Assembly (NCBI GenBank): GCA_963798805.1
Contig: CAWCVC010000011.1
Coordinates: forward strand, 372,001-436,000
Length of the DNA stretch: 64,000 nt
Direction: 5' to 3'
Origin: CAVZCK01 sp963798805
Lineage (GTDB): Bacteria; Pseudomonadota; Alphaproteobacteria; Rhizobiales; Rhodomicrobiaceae
The notes under the pieces were generated by a model, which made no database searches, was not told the DNA's origin, and saw only the letters and a program-made list of their open reading frames with translations. Position numbers and translations under genes: made by a program. Within the stretch, counting starts at the first letter, position 1, and each line of letters opens with the position of its first letter. This document shows, in pieces, positions 26,833 to 35,052 of the stretch.

Positions 26833-27202
26833 GTCCCTCCCCTGCGCGGCCGCTGCGGATCAGCGCGCCGATCTCGTCATGGGCCTGCCAGCCGCCGGCG
26901 CCCTCGCCCGGCGGGATCGGGCGGCGTGCCAGAACATCCATGAAATCGCGGTTGGTGATGAGCTGATCGGGCTTTGCCGGTCCCAGAGCCAGCACCTCAC
27001 GGGCAAGCTTCTCGACGCGATCCGGATTGGTGACATGGCTCCATTCGGCGCGCATGAGCGCGACATTGTCCTTCTCGTCCTGGATGGCGCGCTCGAGCTG
27101 CGCGGCGCGATCCCCCAGCGCGCGCGTTTCAATTTTCATGTCGTAAATCAAGATGATCAGGCCTGCGAGGAATCCGAAGGCCAGAAGACTTAACAGACGC
27201 AT
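26807..27202 (-). CDS. ftsL: Cell division protein FtsL
   Basis: A small bitopic divisome protein (131 aa) that pairs with FtsB and activates FtsW-FtsI. The cytoplasmic part is very short and is followed by one membrane helix (LLSLLAFGFLAGLIILIY). A heptad-like coiled coil comes next (RALGDRAAQLERAIQDEKDNVALMRAEWSHVTNPDRVEKLAREVL). The start at 27202 places the helix right after MR; a longer frame adds 15 residues before it. FtsL diverges strongly between species, so the call rests on topology and on its place between rsmH and ftsI. Confidence 0.9.
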   Translation of the reverse strand: MRLLSLLAFGFLAGLIILIYDMKIETRALGDRAAQLERAIQDEKDNVALMRAEWSHVTNPDRVEKLAREVLALGPAKPDQLITNRDFMDVLARRPIPPGEGAGGWQAHDEIGALIRSGRAGEGHARRTQTQ

Positions 27203-27270
27203 AACCGCTAACCCTATCGCTTGATCGCTCCTTAACTGGGCTAACAAGGATTGGTGAACGACCGGTAACC

Positions 27271-28311
27271 TTAACGGCGCCCGGACGTCGCTTTCAGGAC
27301 AGGCAGACCAAGATCCTCCGGATGGAGTGGCCAGGATGCCGCATCGAGGCGCACCGCAGCCCTCAGCCGCGCCGAACGCGCACGCGGATTGGCGGCGATC
27401 TCGGCGGCATCGGGCTCGATGGGTTTGCGGAAAGCCAGCTTGAAGCTCGGCGCTCTCGGCTCGCTTTGATCGGGCTGATGACGCGAGGGCCTGCCCTTGC
27501 CGCCGGACCGTTCGGCGAGGAAGCTCTTCACGATGCGGTCCTCGAGGGAATGAAAGGTGACGGCGATCAGCCGGCCGCCTGCCCGCAGAATGCGCTCGGC
27601 CGCGCCCAGGGCGCGGACCAGCTCGCCCAGCTCGTCGTTGACGAACAGGCGCAGCGCCTGGAAGCTGCGCGTTGCCGGGTGCTTGGCCTCGTCATGACGC
27701 CGGCCGAGGACACCGGCGACAACATCGGCGAGCTCGAGCGTGCGCGTGATCCGCCGCTCCTCGCGGCGCTTGACGATGGCGCGGGCGATGGCGCGCGAGC
27801 GGCGCTCCTCGCCGAGGCGAAACAGAATTTCCGCAAGCTCGACCTCGTCCGCTTCATTGACGACATCGGCCGCACTCGTGCCTTCGCCGGACATGCGCAT
27901 ATCCAGCGGCCCGTCCCGCATGAAGGAAAAACCGCGCTCTGCCTCATCGAGTTGCATGGATGAGACGCCGAGGTCGAAGATCACCGCATCGGCGGGCACA
28001 AATGCGGCACTTTCCGCCACTTCGGCGAGATTGCCGAAGGCGGTGCGCTCGAAGTGGAAGCGTTCGGGAAAGTCGGCCGTAAGACTGCCGGCGAGCTCGA
28101 CCGCGCGCGGATCGCGGTCGAGCCCCAGGAGACGGCAGTCGCTGCTTTGAAGAATGGCGCGCGCATAGCCGCCGGCGCCGAAGGTGCAATCGATATAGCG
28201 CTCGCCGTCTTTCGGCCCCAGCGCCCTCAGCACGGCAGAAAGCAATACAGGAGTGTGACAGGTCGGTCCGCCTGCGGCTTCGGGGGCCTCTCCCTCGCCG
28301 CGACCCATCAT
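27271..28311 (-). CDS. rsmH: 16S rRNA (cytosine-1402-N4) methyltransferase
   Basis: RsmH (MraW) methylates C1402 of 16S rRNA. The SAM-binding start YIDCTFGAGGYARAIL and the segments VSSMQLDEAERGFSFMRDGPLDMRM, FQALRLFVNDELGELVRAL and AVTFHSLEDRIVKSFL are diagnostic. It is 346 aa from the ATG at 28311, which overlaps the mraZ stop by one base (TGATG). The N-terminal residues MMGRGEGEAPEAAGG are an extra tail before the conserved HTPVLL segment. Confidence 0.97.
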   Translation of the reverse strand: MMGRGEGEAPEAAGGPTCHTPVLLSAVLRALGPKDGERYIDCTFGAGGYARAILQSSDCRLLGLDRDPRAVELAGSLTADFPERFHFERTAFGNLAEVAESAAFVPADAVIFDLGVSSMQLDEAERGFSFMRDGPLDMRMSGEGTSAADVVNEADEVELAEILFRLGEERRSRAIARAIVKRREERRITRTLELADVVAGVLGRRHDEAKHPATRSFQALRLFVNDELGELVRALGAAERILRAGGRLIAVTFHSLEDRIVKSFLAERSGGKGRPSRHQPDQSEPRAPSFKLAFRKPIEPDAAEIAANPRARSARLRAAVRLDAASWPLHPEDLGLPVLKATSGRR

Positions 28312-28799
28312 CACTCCCGTACTCCCTCTTTGCTACCGTCCGCTAATGGACGGTTCCCCGCGCCGAACTCTCTCCGGTGGGCACGCGCCCGCTCGCGCGC
28401 CTCGGCCCGGAATTCCTCGTAAGCGGCAGGCGCCCAGACCTGGAACTTGTCTCCAAGTCCGACGAACACCGCAACTTCGGTAATGCCCGCATGATCCCGT
28501 AATCTTTTGGGGAGCACCGCCCGCCCGTCAGGATCGACCTTGACCTTTTCGCTTTCCCCGAAATAGGCCGTCGCGATTTCGTCGCGCTCGGGGCTGTCGA
28601 TGGGAAAGCCCTCCAGAATTCCCTTAATCTTCTCGACCAGACGGCCGCCGCCAGCTTCGAGCGCGGGCCGGTCGAGATGCGGATAGCAAAAAATCTCCTC
28701 AGCACCCTCTTTGGCGAGGACGGCCCGAAAAGAGGCAGGGATCGAGACCCGACCTTTGGCGTCGATCCTGTTGTCGAACCTGGAGGCAAATTCATCCAT
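28311..28799 (-). CDS. mraZ: Transcriptional regulator MraZ
   Basis: MraZ is a dcw-cluster repressor that forms an AbrB-like ring and binds TGGGN direct repeats. The two SpoVT/AbrB-type swapped-hairpin repeats are visible as NRIDAKGRVSIPASFRAVLA and VDPDGRAVLPKRLRDHAG. At 162 aa it is slightly longer than the E. coli protein. It is the first gene of the cluster. Upstream at 28982-29057 there is a striking array of TGGGN-like boxes overlapping a promoter, so autoregulation is very likely. Confidence 0.96.
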   Translation of the reverse strand: MDEFASRFDNRIDAKGRVSIPASFRAVLAKEGAEEIFCYPHLDRPALEAGGGRLVEKIKGILEGFPIDSPERDEIATAYFGESEKVKVDPDGRAVLPKRLRDHAGITEVAVFVGLGDKFQVWAPAAYEEFRAEARERARAHRREFGAGNRPLADGSKEGVRE

Positions 28800-28896
28800 C
28801 CCTCAAGAGGCGCTCCCGGCTCCGACGCAAAACCTCTGCCGCGGGCAGCGCGGCGGTTTTTTGAAATCCCATTCGGCCCCTTCGGAGGTTCGGACC

Positions 28897-28962
28897 GGGA
28901 GGAGGCAAGCTCGCGCCCCCTATTTGGCCTTCGAAGGAACTTGCTTCAGTTGGCCTCCTCCC
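28897..28962 (-). other. Inverted repeat in the predicted mraZ leader
   Basis: The arms gggaggaggc (28897-28906) and gcctcctccc (28953-28962) are perfectly complementary, with a 46-base loop that contains the palindrome ccttcgaagg. They fall within the roughly 190-base untranslated leader expected from the promoter at 28993-29021. A structural role in mRNA stability or translation is possible but unproven. Confidence 0.45.
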
Positions 28963-28981
28963 GAATCACTTCCCTTCCGAA

Positions 28982-29057
28982 CGGGTATTCATGGGATAGC
29001 ATGGGACTATATGGGTGTCAATGGAACCAAAGGGGCAAATCTGGGCATTAACTGGGA
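28982..29057. promoter_or_regulatory. MraZ operator: array of TGGGN boxes at 10-bp spacing
   Basis: Boxes on the plus strand start at 28982 (CGGGT), 28992 (TGGGA), 29002 (TGGGA), 29012 (TGGGT), 29022 (TGGAA), 29032 (GGGGC) and 29042 (TGGGC), each 10 bases apart, then TGGGA at 29053 one base out of phase. MraZ is known to bind TGGGN repeats with 5-base spacers. Seven in-phase units is more than the three or four usually reported. Read along the operon the boxes appear as NCCCA. Confidence 0.75.
28993..29021 (-). promoter_or_regulatory. Predicted promoter of the mra/dcw cluster
   Basis: On the minus strand, TTGACA (29021-29016) and TATCCC (28998-28993) are separated by 17 bases. The -35 is perfect and the -10 fair. 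Transcription would start near 28986, about 190 bases upstream of the mraZ ATG. The hexamers are interleaved with the TGGGN boxes, so MraZ binding would occlude RNA polymerase. Confidence 0.65.
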
Positions 29058-29159
29058 ATTGCTGGCGCGGAGGGAGTAAAGCAGCGTCGATATCCTGTCG
29101 AAAACGGCAAAATCGCCTTGGCCGCCGGCCAGGGCCGACCTTCGTAAAGGCGCTAAGGA

Positions 29160-29184
29160 TGGGATTTCCTGGGAAAAACGGGGA
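29160..29184. promoter_or_regulatory. Second, upstream cluster of TGGGN boxes
   Basis: TGGGA at 29160, TGGGA at 29170 and GGGGA at 29180 are again exactly 10 bases apart and in the same orientation as the main array, about 100 bases further from mraZ. It may be an auxiliary MraZ site. The rest of 28800-29496 holds no gene that I can support. Confidence 0.5.
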
Positions 29185-29496
29185 CGGATCGGCTCCGCGG
29201 CGCTTTCGGAACGCGCCGCGCGCGCGCCGTTAAGACTTCGCTTACCAAAGCTGGCGAAAGGCTCAGGCCTCGGCGTGCGTTGAACCAAATTCCCGGCCAA
29301 GCGTCTTATCAGGTGGATCGCTGCAAGGCTCGGCGAACGGCAGAATAAGGCGCGCCGGTTTCACGGCTTCGTGTTCTGCTGGAGACGAATGCCCGCCAGC
29401 TTTCAGCTGTTATTCAACGTGATGGTCCTTACATTGTGTAAGCGTCCGCCGAGACCCGGACATATGGGGCTGTCTTTGCGTTAATGGAGAACACCG

Positions 29497-29808
29497 ATGC
29501 GTGAATTTGTTGTACCCGCCGCCCTTTTGGTGGTGTTGCTTGCACTGGTTGCGACACCGGCCGGCGCCATCGAGTGCAACGGCAATTTCCAGGTGCAGCG
29601 AAACGGCAATATGATCGCCACGCCATTTTGCGAGGACAACAATCTCGCCCGCGTTGCCCAGCAATACGGCATGAATGTCAGCGCGCACACGATCCGCGGC
29701 AATCCTTCGGAGAAGGAGCGAGCCTGCCGTCTTGTGGGCGACGACAACCGCGTCAGGGATACCTGCGCGCCCTATCGCAACGATCAAGACCGCTCAATTT
29801 GGCACTGA
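29497..29808 (+). CDS. Small secreted Cys-containing protein of unknown function
   Basis: A 103-aa protein with a clear signal peptide (MREFVVPAALLVVLLALVATPAGA, cleavage predicted after AGA). The mature part of about 79 residues has four Cys (IECNG, PFCED, ERACRL, DTCAPY) that could form two disulphides. A segment LARVAQQYGMNVSAHTIRGNPSEK recalls a LysM-like or DNA/peptidoglycan-binding helix, but this is not a firm match. I recall similar small periplasmic proteins in Hyphomicrobiales but cannot name a family. It lies between the dcw promoter region and a bactofilin, so an envelope role is plausible. Confidence 0.75.
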   Translation: MREFVVPAALLVVLLALVATPAGAIECNGNFQVQRNGNMIATPFCEDNNLARVAQQYGMNVSAHTIRGNPSEKERACRLVGDDNRVRDTCAPYRNDQDRSIWH

Positions 29809-30142
29809 GCATCTTTCCGGCCGGGCAGTCCCGGCCGGCATCACATTTCCAGTCTACATACGGGAGGAGGCCGCCGGCGTAGCGGCCCCCTCCCCTCCAA
29901 TCCTTCTCCAAGACCTTGCCATATTCTCCGATTACACCGTTGTAGCCGCACAACAGTTCCCGTCATTCCGGGACAGTGCAAACGTCATTGAGGCTCTTGC
30001 GGTGGACAGGCCGCCAGAATAGTTTACAAACACCTGAGAGGACGCGCTTCCAGCATTGGCGATTTGCTGCTGGCGGTGATGCGGCGGAAGCTGCTTTCGT
30101 CCTTCGTTTCGTTTGTGGGAATAGTTGTAGGGTACGAGCGCC
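29809..30142. other. Intergenic region upstream of the bactofilin gene
   Basis: 334 bases in which I see no gene, strong promoter or repeat. It presumably carries the bactofilin promoter. Confidence 0.4.
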
Positions 30143-30517
30143 ATGGGGGAGACGATCATCAGCCAAGACCTTACCATCATCGGCAACGTGACCTCGAAAG
30201 GGAACGTCAAGCTGGATGGTAAAATCCGTGGCGATATTCACTGCGCTTCCCTGGTGGTGAGCGAATCCGGCGACATCGATGGCGGCATCATCGCCAACAA
30301 TGAAGTGATCGTGCTCGGCAAGGTCGTCGGCACCATTCGCGGCAAGCGCGTCATGCTGCATGCCACCGCCCGCGTCGAGGGCGACATCTATCATCAGGGC
30401 ATCGGCATCGAGATGGGCACCCGCTACGACGGAAGCCTCAGATGGACTGAGGATTTCGCCACCTATCAGCCGGGCGCGAAAATGGGCGCGAATGGCGAGA
30501 TGTCGGCCAGCCTTTAG
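30143..30517 (+). CDS. Bactofilin family cytoskeletal protein
   Basis: A 124-aa bactofilin, a beta-helical polymer former that organises local envelope growth or structures such as stalks. The sequence is dominated by the repeating pattern of the bactofilin domain: ISQDLTIIGNVTSKGNVKLDGKIRGDIHCASLVVSESGDIDGGIIANNEVIVLGKVVGTIRGKRVMLHATARVEGDIYHQGIGIEMG. The N-terminal tail is very short and the C-terminal tail (from DGSLRWTED on) is unstructured. No M23 peptidase partner is adjacent. A dispersed repeat begins at the stop codon. Confidence 0.9.
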   Translation: MGETIISQDLTIIGNVTSKGNVKLDGKIRGDIHCASLVVSESGDIDGGIIANNEVIVLGKVVGTIRGKRVMLHATARVEGDIYHQGIGIEMGTRYDGSLRWTEDFATYQPGAKMGANGEMSASL

Positions 30518-30563
30518 AGCATCGGACCGAAAGTGCGAAGCGGTTTTCGGACAAATCCGATGC
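30516..30563. repeat. Dispersed hairpin repeat after the bactofilin gene
   Basis: The arms gcatcgga (30519-30526) and tccgatgc (30556-30563) enclose a core with gaaagtgcg and cggttttcgg. This is the reverse orientation of the core in the elements at 7328-7371 and 36969-37021. It could double as a terminator for the bactofilin gene. Confidence 0.65.
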
Positions 30564-30712
30564 CACAACAAACAGGTAGAGCGGCGCTTCCGATTCCAAT
30601 TTAGGGTCCGCAGCTCTAGGCCGTTCGCCTCGCCGTCCTGAGTTTCATAAAGTCTTTTTTGATTTCCGTCCGCGGCTCGCAGATCCTCGCGCGGGTCCAT
30701 ATCGGCCCGGCT

Positions 30713-31660
30713 TCAAATCCCCTGCCGCGACAGAAATGTCTCCATCAACGCCAGCGTCTTTGCAGGCTGCTCCTCATGCGGGATGTGCCCGCAGTTCTCG
30801 ATGACCTCGATGCGCGCGTCGGGCAAATCCCGCGCAAGCCGCTTGCCATATTGCAGCGGCACGATCTTGTCGTGCCCGCACCACAATAACAGCGCCGGCA
30901 TCTTCAGCTCTTTGTAGTGCTTGGAAAAATCGTCGGCCTGATCGGGATCGAGGCTGTTGATGGTCGCCAGCAGAGCGTGCCGCCCGCCCTCGCTGTAGAG
31001 CGGAGTGGCATAGTTCGACACCGCTTCCGGCGTCACCTTGCTGTCCTTGTAATAGGCGATCGACAATGCGCGCTCCGCCTGCACTTCGGGCGGCACCACC
31101 TCCAGGCCGATCTCTCCGATGAGCGGCGTGCGCAGCACCTTGAAGAAGAACGGCATAGGCTGCCGGTAGGCGATGCTGTCGATCAGCACCATCCGCGCGA
31201 TCCGGCTCCGGCCGCTGCGCATCTGGCTGATGGCGACGGCGAGCGCAACACCGCCGCCGAAAGAATGGCCGACCAGCGTCACGTCGTGCAGCTTCTTATG
31301 GATGATGTAATCCTCGACCAGCTTCGCCTGATCGAAGATCGAATAATGGTCGTCGAGCGGCTTGTCGGACTCGCCGAAGCCCTTCAGGTCGATGGCGATG
31401 ACGCGGTGCGTCTTGGCGAGCTCCGGCGCGATCTTGCTCCAGGTGTAGCTCGATGCACCCAGGCCATGGATCAGCACGATCGGCTTGCCATGACCCATAT
31501 CGTGCACGGCGAGCTTGACGGCGTCATCGCCCGCGCCGACGGGCAGAAACTTCGTCGAGCGCATCACATCGATAAAATCCGGTGGAAAAACCGGAGCACA
31601 ACTCGCGGTAATTCCTGTGAGCAACGCAACGATCGCGAAAGTCAGGCGGCGCGGACCCAT
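30713..31660 (-). CDS. Alpha/beta hydrolase, probably exported or lipid-anchored
   Basis: A 315-aa alpha/beta-hydrolase-fold protein. The oxyanion region is IVLIHGLGASSYTWSKIAPELA, the nucleophile elbow is VGHSFGGGVALA (Ser), the acid lies in the LWCGHDKIVPLQYG region and the catalytic His is in ENCGHIPHEEQP. The N-terminus MGPRRLTFAIVALLTGITASCAPVFPPDF is a signal sequence; TASC is a weak lipobox, so it may be a lipoprotein. The start at 31660 removes 22 upstream residues that precede the signal peptide. Substrate unknown; closest in style to haloperoxidase/esterase-type hydrolases. Confidence 0.85.
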   Translation of the reverse strand: MGPRRLTFAIVALLTGITASCAPVFPPDFIDVMRSTKFLPVGAGDDAVKLAVHDMGHGKPIVLIHGLGASSYTWSKIAPELAKTHRVIAIDLKGFGESDKPLDDHYSIFDQAKLVEDYIIHKKLHDVTLVGHSFGGGVALAVAISQMRSGRSRIARMVLIDSIAYRQPMPFFFKVLRTPLIGEIGLEVVPPEVQAERALSIAYYKDSKVTPEAVSNYATPLYSEGGRHALLATINSLDPDQADDFSKHYKELKMPALLLWCGHDKIVPLQYGKRLARDLPDARIEVIENCGHIPHEEQPAKTLALMETFLSRQGI

Positions 31661-31889
31661 AGTGCTTCCCGTCTCATGCAACGCCACAACACACCGCCAT
31701 ACCGGCCGCCCATCACGTTCTACCATGATTAGCGCTCGCCGGGATCGGAGGCAATGGCGTGGTTAATTGTGCGATAACCCTGTGGCGAGAAAGAGCACGG
31801 AGTGCTTTACCCTGGGTTAATACCAACTCCAACGCCCCGCACAGGCGACATATTCTGCGGAATGTGTTGCGTTACGGTCGTTGGTCGCC

Positions 31890-32810
31890 ATGTTTGCGTT
31901 GCGTATTGCGTGCGGATTTTTCGCCTGTTTGATCACCTCGGTCTTCCCCGTCACATTGCATGCGGGGGAGGAGACAAGCTTCGCCTCGTTCTGGTCGAAG
32001 CTCGGATTGCCTAAGGAACGCGGGGAATTTTCGAACGGTTTCGACGTGACCGGCGCCGCCTGGTCCGCCTACAGCACCGCCATCATCGCCTTGAGCGGTC
32101 CCGCGTCACAGGACGGCTGGCGGCTGAAATTTACGGGGATTTATTCGAGCTACCACTACGATACGAGCGAGGCCTATTGCCAGCTTTCGGCTGAGGAAAA
32201 AAAGCGGCGGACCGGCTCGAACTTCTCCGACATCTGCAACAGCATCGCGAACAACCCGCCGCAGGGCGCCGATCGTGACCAGATTGTGGCCGAGATCGCA
32301 CCTTACGGGCTTGCCCTCAGCGGCGATCAGATCACCGCCTCGACCCCGCACCAGGCGACGCGCTATCATCTCGGCGTCGCGCCCGGCTATCAGGCCAGTT
32401 TCGGCCCCCTGATCGTCAAGGCCTATCTGGGTCTCGCCTTCGAGCGTCAGGATGTCGCCCCGCCGGACGCGAGCAAGTCGATCCTCGGTGGCTATTGGGG
32501 CGCGGAAGGCTGGCTCGAAGCCTGGCTTTCGCTCGGCGAGAATGTCTGGGCTTCGGCCGACAGCTCCTATTTCACCGGCACCTCCGCCTATTCCGCGGCG
32601 ATGAAGCTCGGCTACCGGCCCGTCTCCTGGCTCACCCTCGGCCCCGAGCTCGCGACCTATGGCGATCAGGACGACGTCTCCGGGCGGGCGGGCGCTTTTC
32701 TGCGCTTTGACGCCATGGGCATGGAGACCACTCTCGCCGGAGGCGTCTCGGGGAATTACAAGGACAGCCCCAGCGCCTATGGCACGGCGAATTTCTATGT
32801 GAGGTTCTGA
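31890..32810 (+). CDS. BcsS-like outer membrane beta-barrel (cellulose biosynthesis) protein
   Basis: A 306-aa exported protein with signal peptide MFALRIACGFFACLITSVFPVTLHA. The mature part alternates polar and aromatic residues, as in small outer membrane barrels, and ends in phenylalanine (NFYVRF). Segments such as SILGGYWGAEGWLEAWLSLGENVWASADSSYFTGTSAYSAAMKLGYRP and GAFLRFDAMGMETTLAGGVSGNYKDSPSAYGTANFY resemble what I recall of BcsS, found with alphaproteobacterial cellulose synthase loci. No bcsA or bcsB is in the window, so it would be an orphan copy. The ATG at 31890 is chosen over an upstream TTG. Confidence 0.6.
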   Translation: MFALRIACGFFACLITSVFPVTLHAGEETSFASFWSKLGLPKERGEFSNGFDVTGAAWSAYSTAIIALSGPASQDGWRLKFTGIYSSYHYDTSEAYCQLSAEEKKRRTGSNFSDICNSIANNPPQGADRDQIVAEIAPYGLALSGDQITASTPHQATRYHLGVAPGYQASFGPLIVKAYLGLAFERQDVAPPDASKSILGGYWGAEGWLEAWLSLGENVWASADSSYFTGTSAYSAAMKLGYRPVSWLTLGPELATYGDQDDVSGRAGAFLRFDAMGMETTLAGGVSGNYKDSPSAYGTANFYVRF

Positions 32811-32887
32811 AGGCTGCGCGCGAACAGCTATCGGCAGCGGGACGACGCCGCGCATAGCAGAGCGGACGCACCCGAAGATGCCGCCGG

Positions 32888-34345
32888 TCAGCTGCCGCAG
32901 ACGCAGAGCTCGGCATGGGCCGAGCGGATGGCTTCGAGACTGCTGTGGAAGTCATTCCACAAGGTCTGCTGTCGGTCCTTGAAGGCCGCCAGCCGGACGG
33001 CGGCCTCGACCGCCGCCAGCGCATCGCGCAATTCGTCGCGGACCGATGCCTCGGCCTCGCCTTTGAGCCCGCTTTCATCGAGCATTGCCAGGGCATCATA
33101 GACACTGTTGGCGCTCTTGACCTTCTCGATGCGCTCCGGCGAGAAATTCGCCGCTTCCAGAAGCTCGACCAGCAGCGCCTTCATATCTGCTGTCTCGTCG
33201 CTCGGCGGCGTCAAAGACGCGAGCGTCGCGCCGCCCCAGCCCGGATGCCCGCCGGGGAGATCGCGCGCGGCGGCAAACACCTCGCCGGCCTTCGCCCGCG
33301 CCAGGGCCTCCGCCTCTCGCGTCAACGCGGCCAGCCGCTCGCCGTGCTTGCGCAGCGGCGACAGCCGCTCCTCATGATATTGGGCAAAACCGATCGCGCC
33401 GGTACAGATCGCCGGCTTCATGTCCTGCCGGAAATACCGCCTCAGATCGAGTGCGACCTTGGCGATCGCCTCGCCATAGTCCCCGCTCTCGCGCAGAGAC
33501 CGATCATAGCCCGCGCTCGTCAGCCGATCGACCTCGCGATAGATGGCGCGCACCTCGCTGGCGGAAAGCCCGCGCGTCGCAGTTTCCTCATTGTCGCGGT
33601 CCTGGTGACGCCGCCCCCGTCGCGGCATGGACGGCCGGAACAGCCAATGGCGCGACATCGATTTGTCCGGACGCATGGCACCGCGCCAGGCGCCGCGAAG
33701 ATTGGCGCCGCCCTTCTCGCCGATCTCATGGAGCGCGTCATGAAATTTGCCGCCGCAATCGGCGACCGGCCAGGCGAGCGCAACGGTCTTCTCGGCGGGC
33801 GCACTCCCCGCCTTGCCTTTCCGCTTGCCGTCGTTCTGATCAGGGGCCCGCAGCGTCAATGTCAGCCGGTTGAGCGTTTTGTCGGCCGCCGCCTTCAGCC
33901 TGACCTCGATAAGCACCGTCCGGCTGTGGCCTTTGCGGATGCCGTCAATATGAGCCAGGTGAAGATCGCCCTTGCGCTTCGTCTCCACTCCCGAGCCTTC
34001 CACATCGACGACCTCGCCTGGCTGCGCCTGCAAAAGCAGCTCCGCCGAAACCCCGCGCCTGCCCTCGGTCTCACTCGAAAGCTTGAGCTGCGCAAAGGCC
34101 GAGCCGCCGGCCGTATAAATGCCTTTCAGTGAGGTCGCGGTCAGCTCGCCGGTGACCGGCCCAGCCGTCAGCATCATCGGCAGATCGCCGGGATTAACCT
34201 GAACCGCCGCCGGGGTGACGCTGGCGGTATCGCTCGCTGGGGGTTGGGAGAATGCCGAGGCCGGCGCGACCATCGCCGCTGAGATGAGAGCGCCTGCAAG
34301 CGCCATGTGAAAACGCATCATGAAGCGGCTGAACTCTGAACACAT
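32888..34345 (-). CDS. Exported protein of unknown function (485 aa)
   Basis: I do not recognise this protein. A signal peptide (MMRFHMALAGALISAAMVAPASAFS) follows the start at 34345. The first 150 mature residues look beta-rich and adhesin- or cohesin-like (AFAQLKLSSETEGRRGVSAELLLQAQPGEVVDVEGSG, RTVLIEVRLKAAADKTLNRLTLTLRAPDQ). A basic linker (RPSMPRRGRRHQDRDNEETATR) follows, and the C-terminal 220 residues are helical and contain ICTGAIGFAQYHEERLSPLRKHGERLAALTREAEALARAK. The C-terminus ends in a Cys pair (LCVCGS). It is a single-gene transcript; a terminator at 34516-34544 insulates it from upstream minus-strand transcription. Confidence 0.75.
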   Translation of the reverse strand: MCSEFSRFMMRFHMALAGALISAAMVAPASAFSQPPASDTASVTPAAVQVNPGDLPMMLTAGPVTGELTATSLKGIYTAGGSAFAQLKLSSETEGRRGVSAELLLQAQPGEVVDVEGSGVETKRKGDLHLAHIDGIRKGHSRTVLIEVRLKAAADKTLNRLTLTLRAPDQNDGKRKGKAGSAPAEKTVALAWPVADCGGKFHDALHEIGEKGGANLRGAWRGAMRPDKSMSRHWLFRPSMPRRGRRHQDRDNEETATRGLSASEVRAIYREVDRLTSAGYDRSLRESGDYGEAIAKVALDLRRYFRQDMKPAICTGAIGFAQYHEERLSPLRKHGERLAALTREAEALARAKAGEVFAAARDLPGGHPGWGGATLASLTPPSDETADMKALLVELLEAANFSPERIEKVKSANSVYDALAMLDESGLKGEAEASVRDELRDALAAVEAAVRLAAFKDRQQTLWNDFHSSLEAIRSAHAELCVCGS

Positions 34346-35052
34346 CGATGGCACAACTCTCTCGTCAATGGGCAATGGCGGAAAGGTGGGACAGTAACGA
34401 ATTCGCGCGCGTCCGTGCGCATGGAGATAAGCCAAGCGTCCTAAACTTCCTTTAATGTCATGCTAAGGCAACACAGCGCGGGCGCGCAGCTGCCGGGGAG
34501 CAGGGGACAAAATAAAACACTGCCGCCTTTCGGACGGCAGTGTTCGTAACCCCGCTGCTGTTTCGGCTAAAGCTCGCATGTGAAATGCCCGGAACGGTCG
34601 TCAAACCGCCCGCAACCGGATCGAGCCTCGGCACGGATTCCGGCTGCCCAGGGCCAACTGAACAGCCGAACTGTTTCTTGAGAATGATTCTGCCGGAAAG
34701 CCTTGGGCCGCGCAACGGCACCGCTTTGAGGCGCGAAGCGATTATCGGCTTGGCAGGAGCCGAATTGTGGCGGGGACCAATGCGAGGTTCGCCAGCACCG
34801 ATCATATCAGCGGTGCACCTCATCGGTTATACGGTATATTCTGTATTCTTCGGGCACATTCCCTGGGGTTGGCATACAAGCGGATTTTCAATCGCGCCGT
34901 TGCCTCTGCCGGCCCGACGAGATCGCAACTGGGCGCCCGTCCGCTCTCGCGGGCGCGGCGTCATAATTATGGCCGAAATCGTTCGAATGTGACAGATAGG
35001 TAACAGCGCAAGTTCAGATGCGCCTGGAGAAAATTCTATCCTCAAGCGTCTG
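34346..35052. other. Long intergenic region, possibly with a small RNA
   Basis: About 700 bases with no credible protein gene. The main feature is a strong minus-strand terminator at 34516-34544, about 510 bases past the nearest minus-strand stop codon. Either the upstream gene has a very long 3' tail or an untranslated RNA is encoded on the minus strand between roughly 34545 and 34870. I cannot match it to a known RNA family. Confidence 0.4.
34516..34544 (-). terminator. Rho-independent terminator (minus strand)
   Basis: The arms aacactgccg (34516-34525) and cggcagtgtt (34535-34544) form a perfect 10-bp stem with a 9-base loop. On the minus strand the stem is followed by TTATTTTG, a U-rich tract. 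No such tract follows on the plus strand, so termination is directional. Confidence 0.8.

Noticed and set aside
25042..26943. A 633-codon open frame on the plus strand
   Set aside because: It is antisense to ftsI and flanking genes, with no recognisable domain. The ftsI motifs SVFK, SSN and KTG on the other strand settle the coding strand.
28982..29057. Short periodic repeat considered as a CRISPR array or tandem minisatellite
   Set aside because: The period is 10 bases with only the TGGG core kept, and it overlaps a promoter next to mraZ; that is an operator array, not a CRISPR.
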